A stretch of DNA of 64,000 nucleotides from Hwangdonia seohaensis (lineage in GTDB: Bacteria > Bacteroidota > Bacteroidia > Flavobacteriales > Flavobacteriaceae). The stretch covers positions 620,001 to 684,000 of the forward strand of contig NZ_JAVSCK010000001.1 of the NCBI RefSeq assembly GCF_031932625.1, read 5' to 3'. Below, one piece after another: positions 16,399 to 25,268 of this stretch; positions within the stretch are counted from its first letter, which is position 1, and each line of letters starts with the position of its first letter. The notes beneath the pieces are model-generated. The model had not been told where the DNA came from. It worked only from the letters and a program-made list of their open reading frames with translations, and did not search any database. Both the position numbers and the translations under genes were made by a program.

Positions 16399-18078
16399 TT
16401 AATTAAATAGTTGTTCTAATATTTTTCTGGTTATTAAATAGGTTGGCTTTACGCCCGAAGTTCCCAATCCGCCAGATGCTAAAGTGCTTCCTGTTTCTAA
16501 AGGATTATCACTGGCGTAATAAGCGTAACGCACTTTTACGTTTGGGTTTATGCTATTTCTCACCTTGGAAGCCGCTTGAATGGCCTTTTGGTAATGGGCA
16601 CCTTCCATCTCCAAGCCTATAACGTGCCATGTCGAGTCATGGAAAAACTTTAAAATATCCTTGTTTTGTAACGATGTGCCCAAAACAGTAATCATTGAGC
16701 CTTCGCAAACATTAACGTTTTCACCTTCAAAATCTTCTTTTTTCAATTCATTTTTAAAAGGGTAATTATCTGCTGTTCCTTCAAAAATATGCGCCGTGGG
16801 AATCATAATATCGCCTTTCCCGCCTTCTAAAATTCCAGCTTTACCCATTATAGAAATGGATTCTACATTTAAATGGATATCTTTTCCTTTTACGATATAA
16901 GGTTTCAATAATTCATCAATCGTTTCGTAGGCTTGTTCACCAAAAGCATAATCCATTACAAACACCACTGGTTTTTCTGAATTTAATGCGGCTTCGTTGG
17001 TTTTTACGTCAATTTTAGAAGCATCTATTTTATCGGTATCGAAAATTTGAACGTCGATATTGGTACCCGAGCTGTCCTTAATATAAATCATCCCGTTAAG
17101 CAAGGCCTCTTTAGTGACTTTATTTCGCAGGCTTTCGCTTTCTTTTTGACTTAAAGACTCATAGACCTCAAAAATATCTTTTTTAGATTTCAAGGCCGTT
17201 GGAGCGAAAAGCGTATTCATAACACTGTGCATATTGGCGCTAATAATATGTATTGGCCGTTCTAATAAATTGTTTTTATGTAAGGTTTCCTTAATCGTAT
17301 TTGCCCAAATCTCACCGTGTATATGGTGGCCAAGGCGCTCCCTAAGCACCGGACTAAAAGTAACCGTGCGCTTATTGTTATTTATTTGCTCTTCAATGGC
17401 AAGTTTACCCAGCCAGTACACAATATGCAACAGGCGCTCCGGTTGTTTGGGTGTTGCAAATTTAGAATACACATTAGTTAACTCGTTAAATGTGCGCCCC
17501 AATATGTTTGCCGTATGCGTAATTGCAATTTCACGTTCGGGTTGTGTTAACTTTTTAGTTGATAAAACCGCTTTTTCCAACTTAATCCAATCTCTTGTGG
17601 TAGCGCCGTTTTCATCAATAATGACCCGATTACTAATTTTGTGCGATTCGATAAAAAGAAAGGTAAGGTGGGTTAAAATATCGTAGATGTCCGATCGTCC
17701 TCTGGTAATCTCAATATTCATTTGTTCGGCATCTATTCTATAGCAATTTCGACGCCTTTTGGGTGGGATTATAGGTTTGAAATGAGAGTTCGCATAACCC
17801 TCATCACTCGTTAAATTGATAAAAGTACACTCTTCAATACCAATTGGCAATCTATCAATAACATAAAGTAAACCTTCCAATTCTGCCTTTTCATCGCCAA
17901 TTGATCCGTAAATTTCTGGTCGTAGCAACAACAACGATTGTCTTAACGTTTCGCCCGAAACCCCCATGGGTTTATAAAAACCACGGTTAAACAAATGGCG
18001 CATTGTAATGTACATTCTCTCAATGGCATTCGAGCTTTCTTGAGCTCTCGTTCTTTCGTGACGTTTCTTTTTACTCAT
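16399..18078 (-). CDS. DUF6909-like protein of unknown function with a nucleoside-phosphorylase-like C-terminus
   Basis: Protein of 559 residues, cytoplasmic by composition, beginning MSKKKRHERTRAQESSNAIER. I believe it belongs to the Bacteroidota family DUF6909; its function is not established as far as I know. The N-terminal about 250 residues are helical and arginine-rich. From about 370 the order of motifs recalls the nucleoside phosphorylase fold: SIMGKAGILEGGKGDIMIPTA, then EGSMITVLGTS, then GLEMEGAHYQKAI, then YYASDNPL. In that superfamily EMExA binds the ribose and the SD pair the base. It lies 12 bases before the Wzz-like gene, with a promoter-like box just upstream, so it may be the first gene of the polysaccharide unit. 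Confidence 0.7.
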   Translation of the reverse strand: MSKKKRHERTRAQESSNAIERMYITMRHLFNRGFYKPMGVSGETLRQSLLLLRPEIYGSIGDEKAELEGLLYVIDRLPIGIEECTFINLTSDEGYANSHFKPIIPPKRRRNCYRIDAEQMNIEITRGRSDIYDILTHLTFLFIESHKISNRVIIDENGATTRDWIKLEKAVLSTKKLTQPEREIAITHTANILGRTFNELTNVYSKFATPKQPERLLHIVYWLGKLAIEEQINNNKRTVTFSPVLRERLGHHIHGEIWANTIKETLHKNNLLERPIHIISANMHSVMNTLFAPTALKSKKDIFEVYESLSQKESESLRNKVTKEALLNGMIYIKDSSGTNIDVQIFDTDKIDASKIDVKTNEAALNSEKPVVFVMDYAFGEQAYETIDELLKPYIVKGKDIHLNVESISIMGKAGILEGGKGDIMIPTAHIFEGTADNYPFKNELKKEDFEGENVNVCEGSMITVLGTSLQNKDILKFFHDSTWHVIGLEMEGAHYQKAIQAASKVRNSINPNVKVRYAYYASDNPLETGSTLASGGLGTSGVKPTYLITRKILEQLFN

Positions 18079-18094
18079 ACTTATTAAATTCTTG

Positions 18095-18102
18095 CAAAGA
18101 TA
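18095..18102 (-). promoter_or_regulatory. Bacteroidota -7 box (TATCTTTG), likely promoter of the polysaccharide unit
   Basis: TATCTTTG on the minus strand matches TAnnTTTG and sits 17 bases before the start at 18078. No TTG is found at the expected distance upstream. All downstream gene gaps to position 635 are 43 bases or less and hold no terminator I can see. Confidence 0.55.
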
Positions 18103-18178
18103 ATACTATTTGTATTACTTTAAACATGAAAGCTGCAATGGTATTGGTCAATTCTACACATAACCGGTCCTTAAATTT

Positions 18179-19669
18179 TTAATCCGTCGAAAAATGCTTA
18201 GCAATCTTCCTGTCGTTTGATAGGCGCGGAATTTTATTTTGCCCGCCCAATTTCCCAACAGATTTCATATACTCTTGAAAACCGTCTTTTTTAACTTTAG
18301 TGATTTTAAGCGGTTGCAAAACTTTACCTTCTATTAAATCGAAATAATAACTGTTTTGTTTTTGAAGCGATTGGTCTATATTTTTCGCTAGCGCGGAAAG
18401 ATTTTCTGGTTCATTTTCAAACTCAACAAACCATTCGTGATACGGCAAACCTTCAGTTGGGTTAATTTGAGGCGCCACCGTAAATTCTGAAACCCTAACC
18501 GCTGTGTTTAAAGTGGCTTCCTTCATGGCTTGCTCAACTTCTTTACCAATCACATGCTCACCAAAAGCCGATATAAAATGCTTTATTCTTCCTGAAACGA
18601 TTACACGGTACGGGTTTGTTGACGTAAACTCAACCGTATCACCAATATTGTAGGCCCAAAGTCCGGCATTTGTAGAGATTATCATCACATAATTTACCCC
18701 TATTTCTACATCTGCAATCGTGATGCGCTTGGGGTTGTCGTTAAAAAAATCATCGGCTTTAATAAACTCATAAAAAATACCAGAGTTTAATTGAAGCAAC
18801 ATGCCTTTTTCGTTTTGTTTATCTTGAAATGCAAAAAAACCTTCGCTGGCGGGGTACAGTTCAATACTATCTACTTTTCTGCCAATTAGGTTTTCAAATT
18901 TTGCGCGATAGGGCTCGTAATTTACACCGCCAAAAATAAAAAGATTAAAGTTTTTAAAAATATCACCAACCTTTTTGCCTGTTTTTTGTTGCAGTTTTTC
19001 AAAATACATTTGCACCCACGACGGAATACCTGAAATAACCGTCATGTTTTCGGGCAAGGTTTCTTCAACAATAGCATCCACTTTGGTTTCCCAATCTTCA
19101 ATGCAATTGGTTTCCCAGGATGGCAATCTGTTTTTTTGAAGATACTTGGGCACATAATGGGCCACAATACCCGAAAGCCTACCTAGTTGAATGCCATTTT
19201 GCTCTTTTAAAATTGGGCTGCCTTGTAAAAAAATCATTTTCCCGTCAACAAATTTAGCATTCCCGGTTTCGTGAATGTACATTAAAATAGCATTTCTTGC
19301 CGCCTCAACATGGGTGGGCATGCTTTCTTTGGTAATAGGTATGTATTTGGAACCGGAGGTTGTGCCCGAGGTTTTTGCAAAGTAAATAGGTTTTCCTGTC
19401 CAAAGTACATTTTCTTCGCCCGATACTGCTTTTTCAACATAGGATCTAAGCGCTTCGTAATCTCTTACAGGAACGCGTTTTACAAAATCTGAATGGTTAT
19501 TTATACTAATAAAATCGTGGTCTTTCCCAAAGGAAGTTGCAGCCGCTTTACTTATTAATTCCTGAAAAACCTTCTCTTGTGTTTCAATAGGCTTTTCTGC
19601 CCATTTTTTAATGCGCTTGTAAGCACGTTTTGCAAAGGGTTTTGCTAAAGCCGATTTTATTGATAGCAT
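18179..19669 (-). CDS. GH3 auxin-responsive promoter family protein (acyl-adenylating enzyme)
   Basis: Protein of 496 residues in the bacterial branch of the GH3 family, part of the ANL adenylate-forming superfamily. The ATP-binding P-loop is AKTSGTTSGSKYIPITK near 108-124, and YPASEGFFAFQ and IISTNAGLWAYNIGDTVEF carry the other conserved blocks. Plant GH3 enzymes join amino acids to carboxylic acids, but the bacterial substrate is unknown. It is preceded by a 16-bp perfect inverted repeat and has its own gap of about 100 bases to the DUF6909-like gene. It is common in flavobacterial genomes and not evidently tied to the polysaccharide genes. Confidence 0.88.
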   Translation of the reverse strand: MLSIKSALAKPFAKRAYKRIKKWAEKPIETQEKVFQELISKAAATSFGKDHDFISINNHSDFVKRVPVRDYEALRSYVEKAVSGEENVLWTGKPIYFAKTSGTTSGSKYIPITKESMPTHVEAARNAILMYIHETGNAKFVDGKMIFLQGSPILKEQNGIQLGRLSGIVAHYVPKYLQKNRLPSWETNCIEDWETKVDAIVEETLPENMTVISGIPSWVQMYFEKLQQKTGKKVGDIFKNFNLFIFGGVNYEPYRAKFENLIGRKVDSIELYPASEGFFAFQDKQNEKGMLLQLNSGIFYEFIKADDFFNDNPKRITIADVEIGVNYVMIISTNAGLWAYNIGDTVEFTSTNPYRVIVSGRIKHFISAFGEHVIGKEVEQAMKEATLNTAVRVSEFTVAPQINPTEGLPYHEWFVEFENEPENLSALAKNIDQSLQKQNSYYFDLIEGKVLQPLKITKVKKDGFQEYMKSVGKLGGQNKIPRLSNDRKIAKHFSTD

Positions 19670-19692
19670 TTAATTTATAGTTAAATATTACA

Positions 19693-19749
19693 TCGAGCGC
19701 AGTCGAGACCTTTTATTAATTTTGTTTTTAACCTCTCGACTGCGCTCGA
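19693..19749. repeat. 57-bp palindromic element, perfect 16-bp inverted repeat
   Basis: Arms TCGAGCGCAGTCGAGA (19693-19708) and its exact reverse complement (19734-19749) are separated by 25 AT-rich bases, between the M23 peptidase stop and the GH3 start. No T-run follows either arm. The core GCGCAGTCGA recurs in the repeats at 25018-25193 and 44187-44294, so this is probably a dispersed repeat and not a gene-specific terminator. Confidence 0.75.
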
Positions 19750-19760
19750 GGGAACCGCTT

Positions 19761-20630
19761 TTATTCAAAATCTATAAAGTTTGTTGGGTTTATTGGGTAA
19801 CCGTCGTTCCAAAGCTCGAAATGTAAATGTGGACCCGTTGAAAGCTCTCCAGAATCTCCCGCTGTGGCTATAACCTCGCCTGCCTTTACCAAATCGCCTT
19901 GTGTTTTTGTTAATGCACCATTGTGTTTGTACACAGAAATTAAACCGTAACTGTGCTCAATAATTATTACATGTCCCGTAGTTGGTGTCCATTCGGCAAA
20001 AATTACAATACCATCGGCCGTGGCTTTAATGGGGGCGTCCTTGGGCACTACAACATCTACCGCATAATGTTTTTCCTTAAGATTATAAGGCTCGCTAATG
20101 GTACCGTTAACAGGGGGAAACAGTACAAAATTTGAAGCCGATATAGCCGACTCAAAGAGGTTGTATTTGTCTTCTTTGGCCACTTTTTCACGCAATAAGG
20201 AATCTTCCAAACTTGGACTTAAGTCTATTTCGGTATCTTCTAATTTTATGGCTTCTACTATAGAATCCTTATTAAAATCCACAACGCTTACATCGCCTTG
20301 CAATACTTTTTTTATCGATGAAAAATACCTTTCGTTCATAGAAATAACCTGTTGCAACGAATCGGTTTTATAATTAAGCTCTACGGCTTTCTTTTTTAAA
20401 GCTGTTGAAGAATACCCAGGAATATACTCCCTAAGCGGTGTAAAAGCAATTAATGCATATGTAGCGCTTATTAAAACAATTATTGAGATTGAAGCCAACA
20501 CAAAAACGTTTAGTCTTGTTAGTTTAAAAGACAGGCGTTCCTCGAAGGTGTTTTCGTTTAAAATGACTAAGCGATACTTATCGAGTAATTTTCGTTTTAT
20601 TTTTTTAGGTTCTTTCTTTTCGTTCTTCAT
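19761..20630 (-). CDS. M23 family metallopeptidase (peptidoglycan hydrolase or activator)
   Basis: Protein of 289 residues with a basic cytoplasmic N-terminus and one membrane anchor (about 44-66). A short coiled region follows, then a C-terminal LytM/M23 domain. Metal ligands are visible as HYAVD (H-xxx-D, about 192-196) and HLHFE (about 272-276), so the active site looks complete. It faces the periplasm and likely cleaves peptidoglycan cross-bridges during growth or division. It is transcribed away from tatA; the ends upstream carry one promoter-like box for each gene. Confidence 0.93.
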   Translation of the reverse strand: MKNEKKEPKKIKRKLLDKYRLVILNENTFEERLSFKLTRLNVFVLASISIIVLISATYALIAFTPLREYIPGYSSTALKKKAVELNYKTDSLQQVISMNERYFSSIKKVLQGDVSVVDFNKDSIVEAIKLEDTEIDLSPSLEDSLLREKVAKEDKYNLFESAISASNFVLFPPVNGTISEPYNLKEKHYAVDVVVPKDAPIKATADGIVIFAEWTPTTGHVIIIEHSYGLISVYKHNGALTKTQGDLVKAGEVIATAGDSGELSTGPHLHFELWNDGYPINPTNFIDFE

Positions 20631-20638
20631 GTTGAAAA

Positions 20639-20646
20639 CAAAAATA
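20639..20646 (-). promoter_or_regulatory. -7 box (TATTTTTG) for the M23 peptidase gene
   Basis: TATTTTTG on the minus strand lies eight bases before the ATG, so the leader would be only a few bases. No good TTG partner is visible upstream. Confidence 0.35.
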
Positions 20647-20721
20647 TATAAAATTATGGCACGAGTAGTTTCTCTTTGTACTAAAGTTAGCTTTAAAACG
20701 CCATTATTAAACTTTAATTAT

Positions 20722-20729
20722 TAACTTTG
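20722..20729 (+). promoter_or_regulatory. -7 box (TAACTTTG) for tatA
   Basis: TAACTTTG matches TAnnTTTG and ends 19 bases before the tatA ATG. No TTG at 17-23 bases upstream. Confidence 0.45.
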
Positions 20730-20748
20730 CTTTTTAAATTTTAAAGTT

Positions 20749-20937
20749 ATGAGTTTTTATATATTACCATTAGCGATTGGTCCTTGGCAAATAGCCTTAA
20801 TTGTTGTTGTTGTTTTACTGTTGTTTGGCGGTAAAAAAATACCGGAATTAATGCGAGGATTGGGTAGCGGCATTAAGGAATTTAAAGACGCTAGCAAAGA
20901 AGAAGGCGATGAGCCTGCAAAAGATAAAAAACAGTAA
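20749..20937 (+). CDS. tatA: Sec-independent protein translocase TatA/E
   Basis: Small membrane protein of 62 residues that forms the twin-arginine export pore. It has an N-terminal transmembrane helix (about 11-26, containing IGPWQIALIVVVVLLLFGG). The hinge and amphipathic helix KKIPELMRGLGSGIKEFKDA follow, then an acidic/lysine tail. The FGxKKIPEL hinge is diagnostic of TatA/TatE. TatB would be longer. No tatC is next to it; downstream is a terminator. Confidence 0.96.
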   Translation: MSFYILPLAIGPWQIALIVVVVLLLFGGKKIPELMRGLGSGIKEFKDASKEEGDEPAKDKKQ

Positions 20938-20960
20938 AAGTGTATTTTACTAGTAATGAA

Positions 20961-20989
20961 AAACCAGCTTAAAAAGCTGGTTTTTTTTT
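20961..20989. terminator. bidirectional intrinsic terminator after tatA
   Basis: AAACCAGCTT and AAGCTGGTTT form a 10-bp stem with a three-base loop, followed by eight or nine T. On the minus strand a T-run also follows, so it could also serve readthrough from the DUF4837 gene. Confidence 0.9.
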
Positions 20990-21044
20990 ATGACTGAATT
21001 TTTTAAATAAAGGTCTTAAGGATGCTCTGTTTACACGCAAACCG

Positions 21045-22025
21045 TTAATTAATTTTAATCGTTTTAATTATGGCTTCTAGCTCGAACATATAATCCCGTT
21101 TTTCAACAGATGGCGCAAATGCAAAGCCTTCTGCAATAATCCATCTGTTATTAATTTTATCTTCAATGGCATAATTAATATAGGGACCAGCCATAAAAGC
21201 ACCTTTTAAATCCCAAAGTCCTTTGGTCTCTAAAGCGGGTTTGTTGTCTAAAATGGTTTCAGAATGGAATGGCGCATAAGCATTCTCGGTAACCATATAA
21301 GAGCCATCTGTAGGGCCTGGGATATACTTTTTACCAATAGAATCTCGAATTTTAATAATTTGATTTACAACACTATCATTTCTTTTAATAGCACTCAAAG
21401 GCAACTCGTAAATCATTAAATTGGTTGTTCCTGTTGAAATATCTTTACGTATCCAAAAGAAATTATCGATTTCTTTGGCGATTCGGTAAGCCGTCTGGAA
21501 CTTAATACTCAACCCCAGTTTTTCTTCAATCTTTTTTGTACGGTGAAGCGATTTGCTCATACGTCGCTGCTGTTCTGCTAGCTCTTCATTTTTAAATTCT
21601 TCCAATATTTTTTCCGAATTGTCTTTAAGCAACCCAATAACATCGTCTTTGGTATTTCCTGAAACAACAATTACTTTTTGAGGTTGCGCGTATACATTTC
21701 TAACGACTTTAAACCCTGAGGGTTTACCCATTTCTATTTTTAAAATGGTTCGGTTTCTCGTAATAAAATCGGAAAACACCTTGGTTGGTATTTGGTTAAT
21801 ATTAAACATGGGTTCGTCTTGTGGCAGCCCATAAATTGGCGTGGTAAGCACGTTTCTAATGGCTTCTCCAACACTACCGTTCCATAGTTCGTTACTAACT
21901 ACAACCGAAATGTGATTAACGTTTCCAGACGAATCGAAAAGTATTCTGTCGTTGGAAGATTTTTTGTCTCCGCAAGAGACTAGTAGCACAATGGCTAATG
22001 CTGTTAAAAGAAAATTACGCATCAT
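21045..22025 (-). CDS. DUF4837 family lipoprotein
   Basis: Protein of 326 residues with a lipoprotein signal (MRNFLLTALAIVLLVSCG; lipobox LVSC). It belongs to the Bacteroidota family DUF4837, whose function is unknown. Predicted location is the periplasmic face of a membrane, probably the outer membrane. It follows the lytic transglycosylase gene by 23 bases, so the two are likely co-transcribed and it may have a cell-wall-related role; that is inference from position only. Two in-frame ATG codons (22025 and 22022) are adjacent. Confidence 0.85.
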   Translation of the reverse strand: MMRNFLLTALAIVLLVSCGDKKSSNDRILFDSSGNVNHISVVVSNELWNGSVGEAIRNVLTTPIYGLPQDEPMFNINQIPTKVFSDFITRNRTILKIEMGKPSGFKVVRNVYAQPQKVIVVSGNTKDDVIGLLKDNSEKILEEFKNEELAEQQRRMSKSLHRTKKIEEKLGLSIKFQTAYRIAKEIDNFFWIRKDISTGTTNLMIYELPLSAIKRNDSVVNQIIKIRDSIGKKYIPGPTDGSYMVTENAYAPFHSETILDNKPALETKGLWDLKGAFMAGPYINYAIEDKINNRWIIAEGFAFAPSVEKRDYMFELEAIIKTIKIN

Positions 22026-22048
22026 TAAGTTTTTGGTTTTTTAGGAAC

Positions 22049-23602
22049 TTAACCCTTTGATATTTTAAGTTTCATTCCCGGTTTTAATTTACTACCACTA
22101 ATATCGTTCCAATCTTTAATATTTTGAACAGAAACTCCAGGAAATTTTTGGGCGATGCTCCAAAGCGAGTCGCCACTTTTTACAGTATAGGTTGTTACAT
22201 TGCCGGAAATAGGCTTTGATTTAGGTGTTGTATTGGTTGCCGTTGCGCTTGCAACATAAGGTTTTCGCGGGTAAATGGTTAATCGCTGGCCAATTCTTAA
22301 ATTGTTACTCCTCAAGCCGTTCCATTGTTTTATCTGGCTTACGCGAACACCATAATTTCTGGCTATTTTTCCTAAGTAATCACCAGATCTTACGCGGTAT
22401 CGTACCTTATCATTCGCATTAAAAAACTGCGGTAATGGTTTTTCGCGCTGTGCAAACTCTTCTTTTACAAAGGCATATATTTTTTCTTCGTTATTTACAA
22501 AGGTACCAACCACCTCTCGTGGTAATCGCAACACATAATTTTCTTTTTCTATAAAAGGAATAATATCTAATTTATACGAAGGGTTTAAAAACTGAAGTTC
22601 TTCAATTGGTGTGCCCGTAACTTCTGAAACCTGATCGAGCGTTATCATATGTTTTACTATAACCGTGTCGGTTTCAATTAATGTGAATTGGGGTTTAAGA
22701 TTTTTAAAACCATGGGCTTCGGCATATTCAAAAATATACATATTCGCTAAAAACGCCGGTAAATAACCTGCGGTTTCGCGTGGTAAATTATGCCTAATGT
22801 TCCAATAATTTTCATAACCGCCAGAGCGCCTAATGGCTTTGGTAACATTTCCGGGCCCGGAATTGTAGGCGGCCAAAGCTAGGTCCCAATCGCCAAATAT
22901 TTTATATAAGCGTGTTAAATATTCTGCGGCAGCTTTGGTAGATTTTATAGGGTCGCTACGCTCATCAACATAACTGCTTACATCCAATCCGTGCTCTTTG
23001 CCCGTACCAAACATAAACTGCCACAAACCTGTTGCTCCCACTCTGGATTTGGCTCTGGGTTTTAATGCCGACTCAACAATGGCTAAATATTTTATTTCTA
23101 ATGGAATGTTATGTTTATCCAATTCCTCCTCGAACATAGGAAAGTAAAATGCACTTAAAGTCATTAACTTTTGCAAATGCTTTCTGCGATGTTTTAAATA
23201 CGATTTAATAACGCTTTCCAACGACGGATTGTACTCCACATTAAAAGGCGTTCTGGCATCGAGTTCTTTTAAGCGTTTTTTTAAGGTGTCGGTAGGCAAT
23301 TCCGGATAGTCGATGGGCTCGTAAGTAAGCTCGGTAACCGATTTGTAAATGGTGTCGAACAGATTATTGCTGTACAGTTCTTCAAGCCATTTTTCATCTA
23401 TTTTCGCCGCAAACTCCAAGTCTTCCAATTTCTTAATGGAGGTACTATCTTTTTCAGCTTCAATTTTTTTAACACCATGGGGTTTCCCATCAACTATTGA
23501 ATCTTTAATGGATTCTTTTTTAGGCAAAATGGAGTCTTGAGTTTGTGCAACACAAACACCATAATTAAAAAGCAAGCATATTATAAAAAATCGAAAAGCC
23601 AT
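22049..23602 (-). CDS. MltD-like membrane-bound lytic murein transglycosylase with LysM repeats
   Basis: Secreted protein of 517 residues: signal peptide (1-20, ending CVAQ), acidic linker, SLT/GH23 domain, and two LysM domains near the C-terminus (about 404-448 and 470-515). The catalytic glutamate is in the ES-x-LKP motif of the segment AIVESALKPRAKS, followed by GATGLWQFM and LALAAYNSGPGNV, which define GH23. It cleaves the glycan strand of peptidoglycan with anhydro-muramic acid formation. LysM domains bind the wall. It is upstream of, and probably co-transcribed with, the DUF4837 lipoprotein gene. Confidence 0.93.
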   Translation of the reverse strand: MAFRFFIICLLFNYGVCVAQTQDSILPKKESIKDSIVDGKPHGVKKIEAEKDSTSIKKLEDLEFAAKIDEKWLEELYSNNLFDTIYKSVTELTYEPIDYPELPTDTLKKRLKELDARTPFNVEYNPSLESVIKSYLKHRRKHLQKLMTLSAFYFPMFEEELDKHNIPLEIKYLAIVESALKPRAKSRVGATGLWQFMFGTGKEHGLDVSSYVDERSDPIKSTKAAAEYLTRLYKIFGDWDLALAAYNSGPGNVTKAIRRSGGYENYWNIRHNLPRETAGYLPAFLANMYIFEYAEAHGFKNLKPQFTLIETDTVIVKHMITLDQVSEVTGTPIEELQFLNPSYKLDIIPFIEKENYVLRLPREVVGTFVNNEEKIYAFVKEEFAQREKPLPQFFNANDKVRYRVRSGDYLGKIARNYGVRVSQIKQWNGLRSNNLRIGQRLTIYPRKPYVASATATNTTPKSKPISGNVTTYTVKSGDSLWSIAQKFPGVSVQNIKDWNDISGSKLKPGMKLKISKG

Positions 23603-23697
23603 AAAATCTGTTCTGTTTGTTATCTAACCTAGATAAGGTTTAACGATAGTATGGCTAAAATCGTATTTTTTAATGTAATTTGAAAACTTAATTTCGT

Positions 23698-24885
23698 TTA
23701 TTCTAAAATAGCGGCAATTCCAGGTAATGTTTTACCTTCTAAACTTTCAAGCATCGCGCCGCCGCCAGTACTAACGTAACTTACTTTGTTCTCAAAACCA
23801 AATTGTTTTACCGCGGCAACAGAGTCGCCACCACCCACAAGTGAAAACGCTCCATTTTTAGTAGCTTCTGCTATAGAATTCCCTAACTCAATGGTGCCTT
23901 TTGCAAAGCTTTCCATTTCGAAAACACCTAAAGGACCGTTCCATAAAATGGTTTTGGAATCCATAACAACATCGTGAAATAATTCAATCGATTTTGGTCC
24001 GGCATCAACACCTTCCCATCCGTCAGGAATGGCATTAATATCCACAATTTGCGTGTTTGCATCGTTACTAAAATCGTCTGCAGCAACCACATCAACAGGA
24101 ATGTGCACGTGAACGTTTTTAGCTTTGGCTTGTTTTAATATATCCAATGCCAGTTCCATTTTATCGTCTTCACAAATGGAATTTCCTATTTGTCCTCCTT
24201 GAGCTTTAACAAAGGTAAACGACATACCGCCACCAATAATTAAATGGTCTACTTTATCCAGAATATTCTCGATAATTGTAATTTTTGAAGAAACCTTTGC
24301 TCCGCCCAAAACAGCTAAAACTGGTTTTTCGCCTGTTTCCATGACTTTTTTAATGCTTTCAATTTCTTGCGCCAATAAATTTCCGAAGCATTTTTTATCT
24401 TTAAAAAACTGCGCTATAATAGTGGTTGATGCGTGTGCTCTGTGGGCTGTACCAAAGGCATCGTTTACGTAAATGTCGCCCAGTTTCGATAATTTTTTGG
24501 CAAACTCGATATCGCCAGCGGTTTCTTCCTTATAATACCGTAGGTTTTCCAACAATAAAATTTGACCCGGTTCTAGGTTTGCCACGGCGTTTTCTGCTTC
24601 GTCTCCAACACAATCGGGTACGAACTTAACGTCAACACCCAACACATCTTCAACTTTTGATGCGATGTGCTTTAACGAAAATTCTTCTTGAAATCCTTTA
24701 GGGCGACCTAAATGCGACATTAAAACACAACTCCCGCCATCTTCCAATATTTTAATTATGGTTGGTTTTGCCGATACAATTCTTGTGGCATCGGTTACCT
24801 CAAAATTGTCGTTTAATGGCACGTTAAAATCTACTCGGATTAGTGCTTTTTTATTTTCGAAATTAAAGTCGTTAAGGGTTTTCAT
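23698..24885 (-). CDS. pgk: phosphoglycerate kinase
   Basis: Glycolytic enzyme of 395 residues that makes ATP and 3-phosphoglycerate from 1,3-bisphosphoglycerate in the cytoplasm. Visible blocks are RVDFNVPLND near 17-26 (substrate binding), SHLGRPKG, LLENLRYYKEE, VLGGAKVSSK, ILWNGPLGVFE and the C-terminal GGGDSVAAVK nucleotide loop. Length is normal. It has its own promoter-like box 36 bases upstream of the ATG. Confidence 0.98.
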   Translation of the reverse strand: MKTLNDFNFENKKALIRVDFNVPLNDNFEVTDATRIVSAKPTIIKILEDGGSCVLMSHLGRPKGFQEEFSLKHIASKVEDVLGVDVKFVPDCVGDEAENAVANLEPGQILLLENLRYYKEETAGDIEFAKKLSKLGDIYVNDAFGTAHRAHASTTIIAQFFKDKKCFGNLLAQEIESIKKVMETGEKPVLAVLGGAKVSSKITIIENILDKVDHLIIGGGMSFTFVKAQGGQIGNSICEDDKMELALDILKQAKAKNVHVHIPVDVVAADDFSNDANTQIVDINAIPDGWEGVDAGPKSIELFHDVVMDSKTILWNGPLGVFEMESFAKGTIELGNSIAEATKNGAFSLVGGGDSVAAVKQFGFENKVSYVSTGGGAMLESLEGKTLPGIAAILE

Positions 24886-24921
24886 TGTATATATGTTTTT
24901 GTTTCTTAGTTATTTGAAACA

Positions 24922-24929
24922 CAAATGTA
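24922..24929 (-). promoter_or_regulatory. -7 box (TACATTTG) for pgk
   Basis: TACATTTG on the minus strand lies 36 bases before the pgk start. The nearest upstream TTG is 14 bases away, shorter than the usual 17-23. Confidence 0.55.
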
Positions 24930-25017
24930 ACCAATTATACAGCCAATTAAAATGTGTTTTTTAACGAAAACGATGTAGCTTGAAAGAAATATTTAATTTT
25001 AATATGTTACGTCTTTT

Positions 25018-25193
25018 GCGTTAGGGATTGAAGTGGCATCCTTTTTTGTGCTTAACCATAAGTTTAACTTGAAACCCATTTAAAATATGGAAAACTAACT
25101 TGATGAGAGACTGAAGCACGTACAGCACTAAAAAGATATAGCGGAAAGCCCGACCGCTTGCCCGGGGCGCAGTCGAAGGGTGCGGTAACGCCC
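25018..25193. repeat. dispersed element with terminal GCGTTA/TAACGC, copy A (176 nt)
   Basis: Fills about half of the 383-base gap between pgk and holB. It begins GCGTTAGGGAT, ends GGTAACGCCC, and contains a hairpin ACCGC ... GCGGT (25153-25157 with 25182-25186) around CCC...GGG and the sequence GCGCAGTCGAAGGG. The middle (about 25039-25139) differs from copy B at 44187-44294. A 64-codon reading frame across it is not conserved in copy B and is not called. Confidence 0.75.
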
Positions 25194-25256
25194 AAATTAA
25201 AAACAAGAATGACATTTTACTGCTTTTTTGGTGCTTAACTTCTAATAAAATTCGTT

Positions 25257-25264
25257 TACTTTTG
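25257..25264 (+). promoter_or_regulatory. -7 box (TACTTTTG) directly before holB
   Basis: TACTTTTG ends four bases before the holB ATG. If used, transcription would start at or next to the start codon, giving a leaderless message. A TTG lies 26 bases upstream, slightly outside the usual spacing. Confidence 0.4.
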
Positions 25265-25268
25265 CTTT

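Noticed and set aside
17234..17686. 150-codon plus-strand frame opposite the DUF6909-like gene
   Set aside because: Fully antisense to a well-supported coding sequence, with no promoter box or family match.
25021..25215. 64-codon minus-strand frame in the pgk-holB gap
   Set aside because: It lies almost entirely in the dispersed element; copy B has no matching frame, and the protein has no recognisable features.
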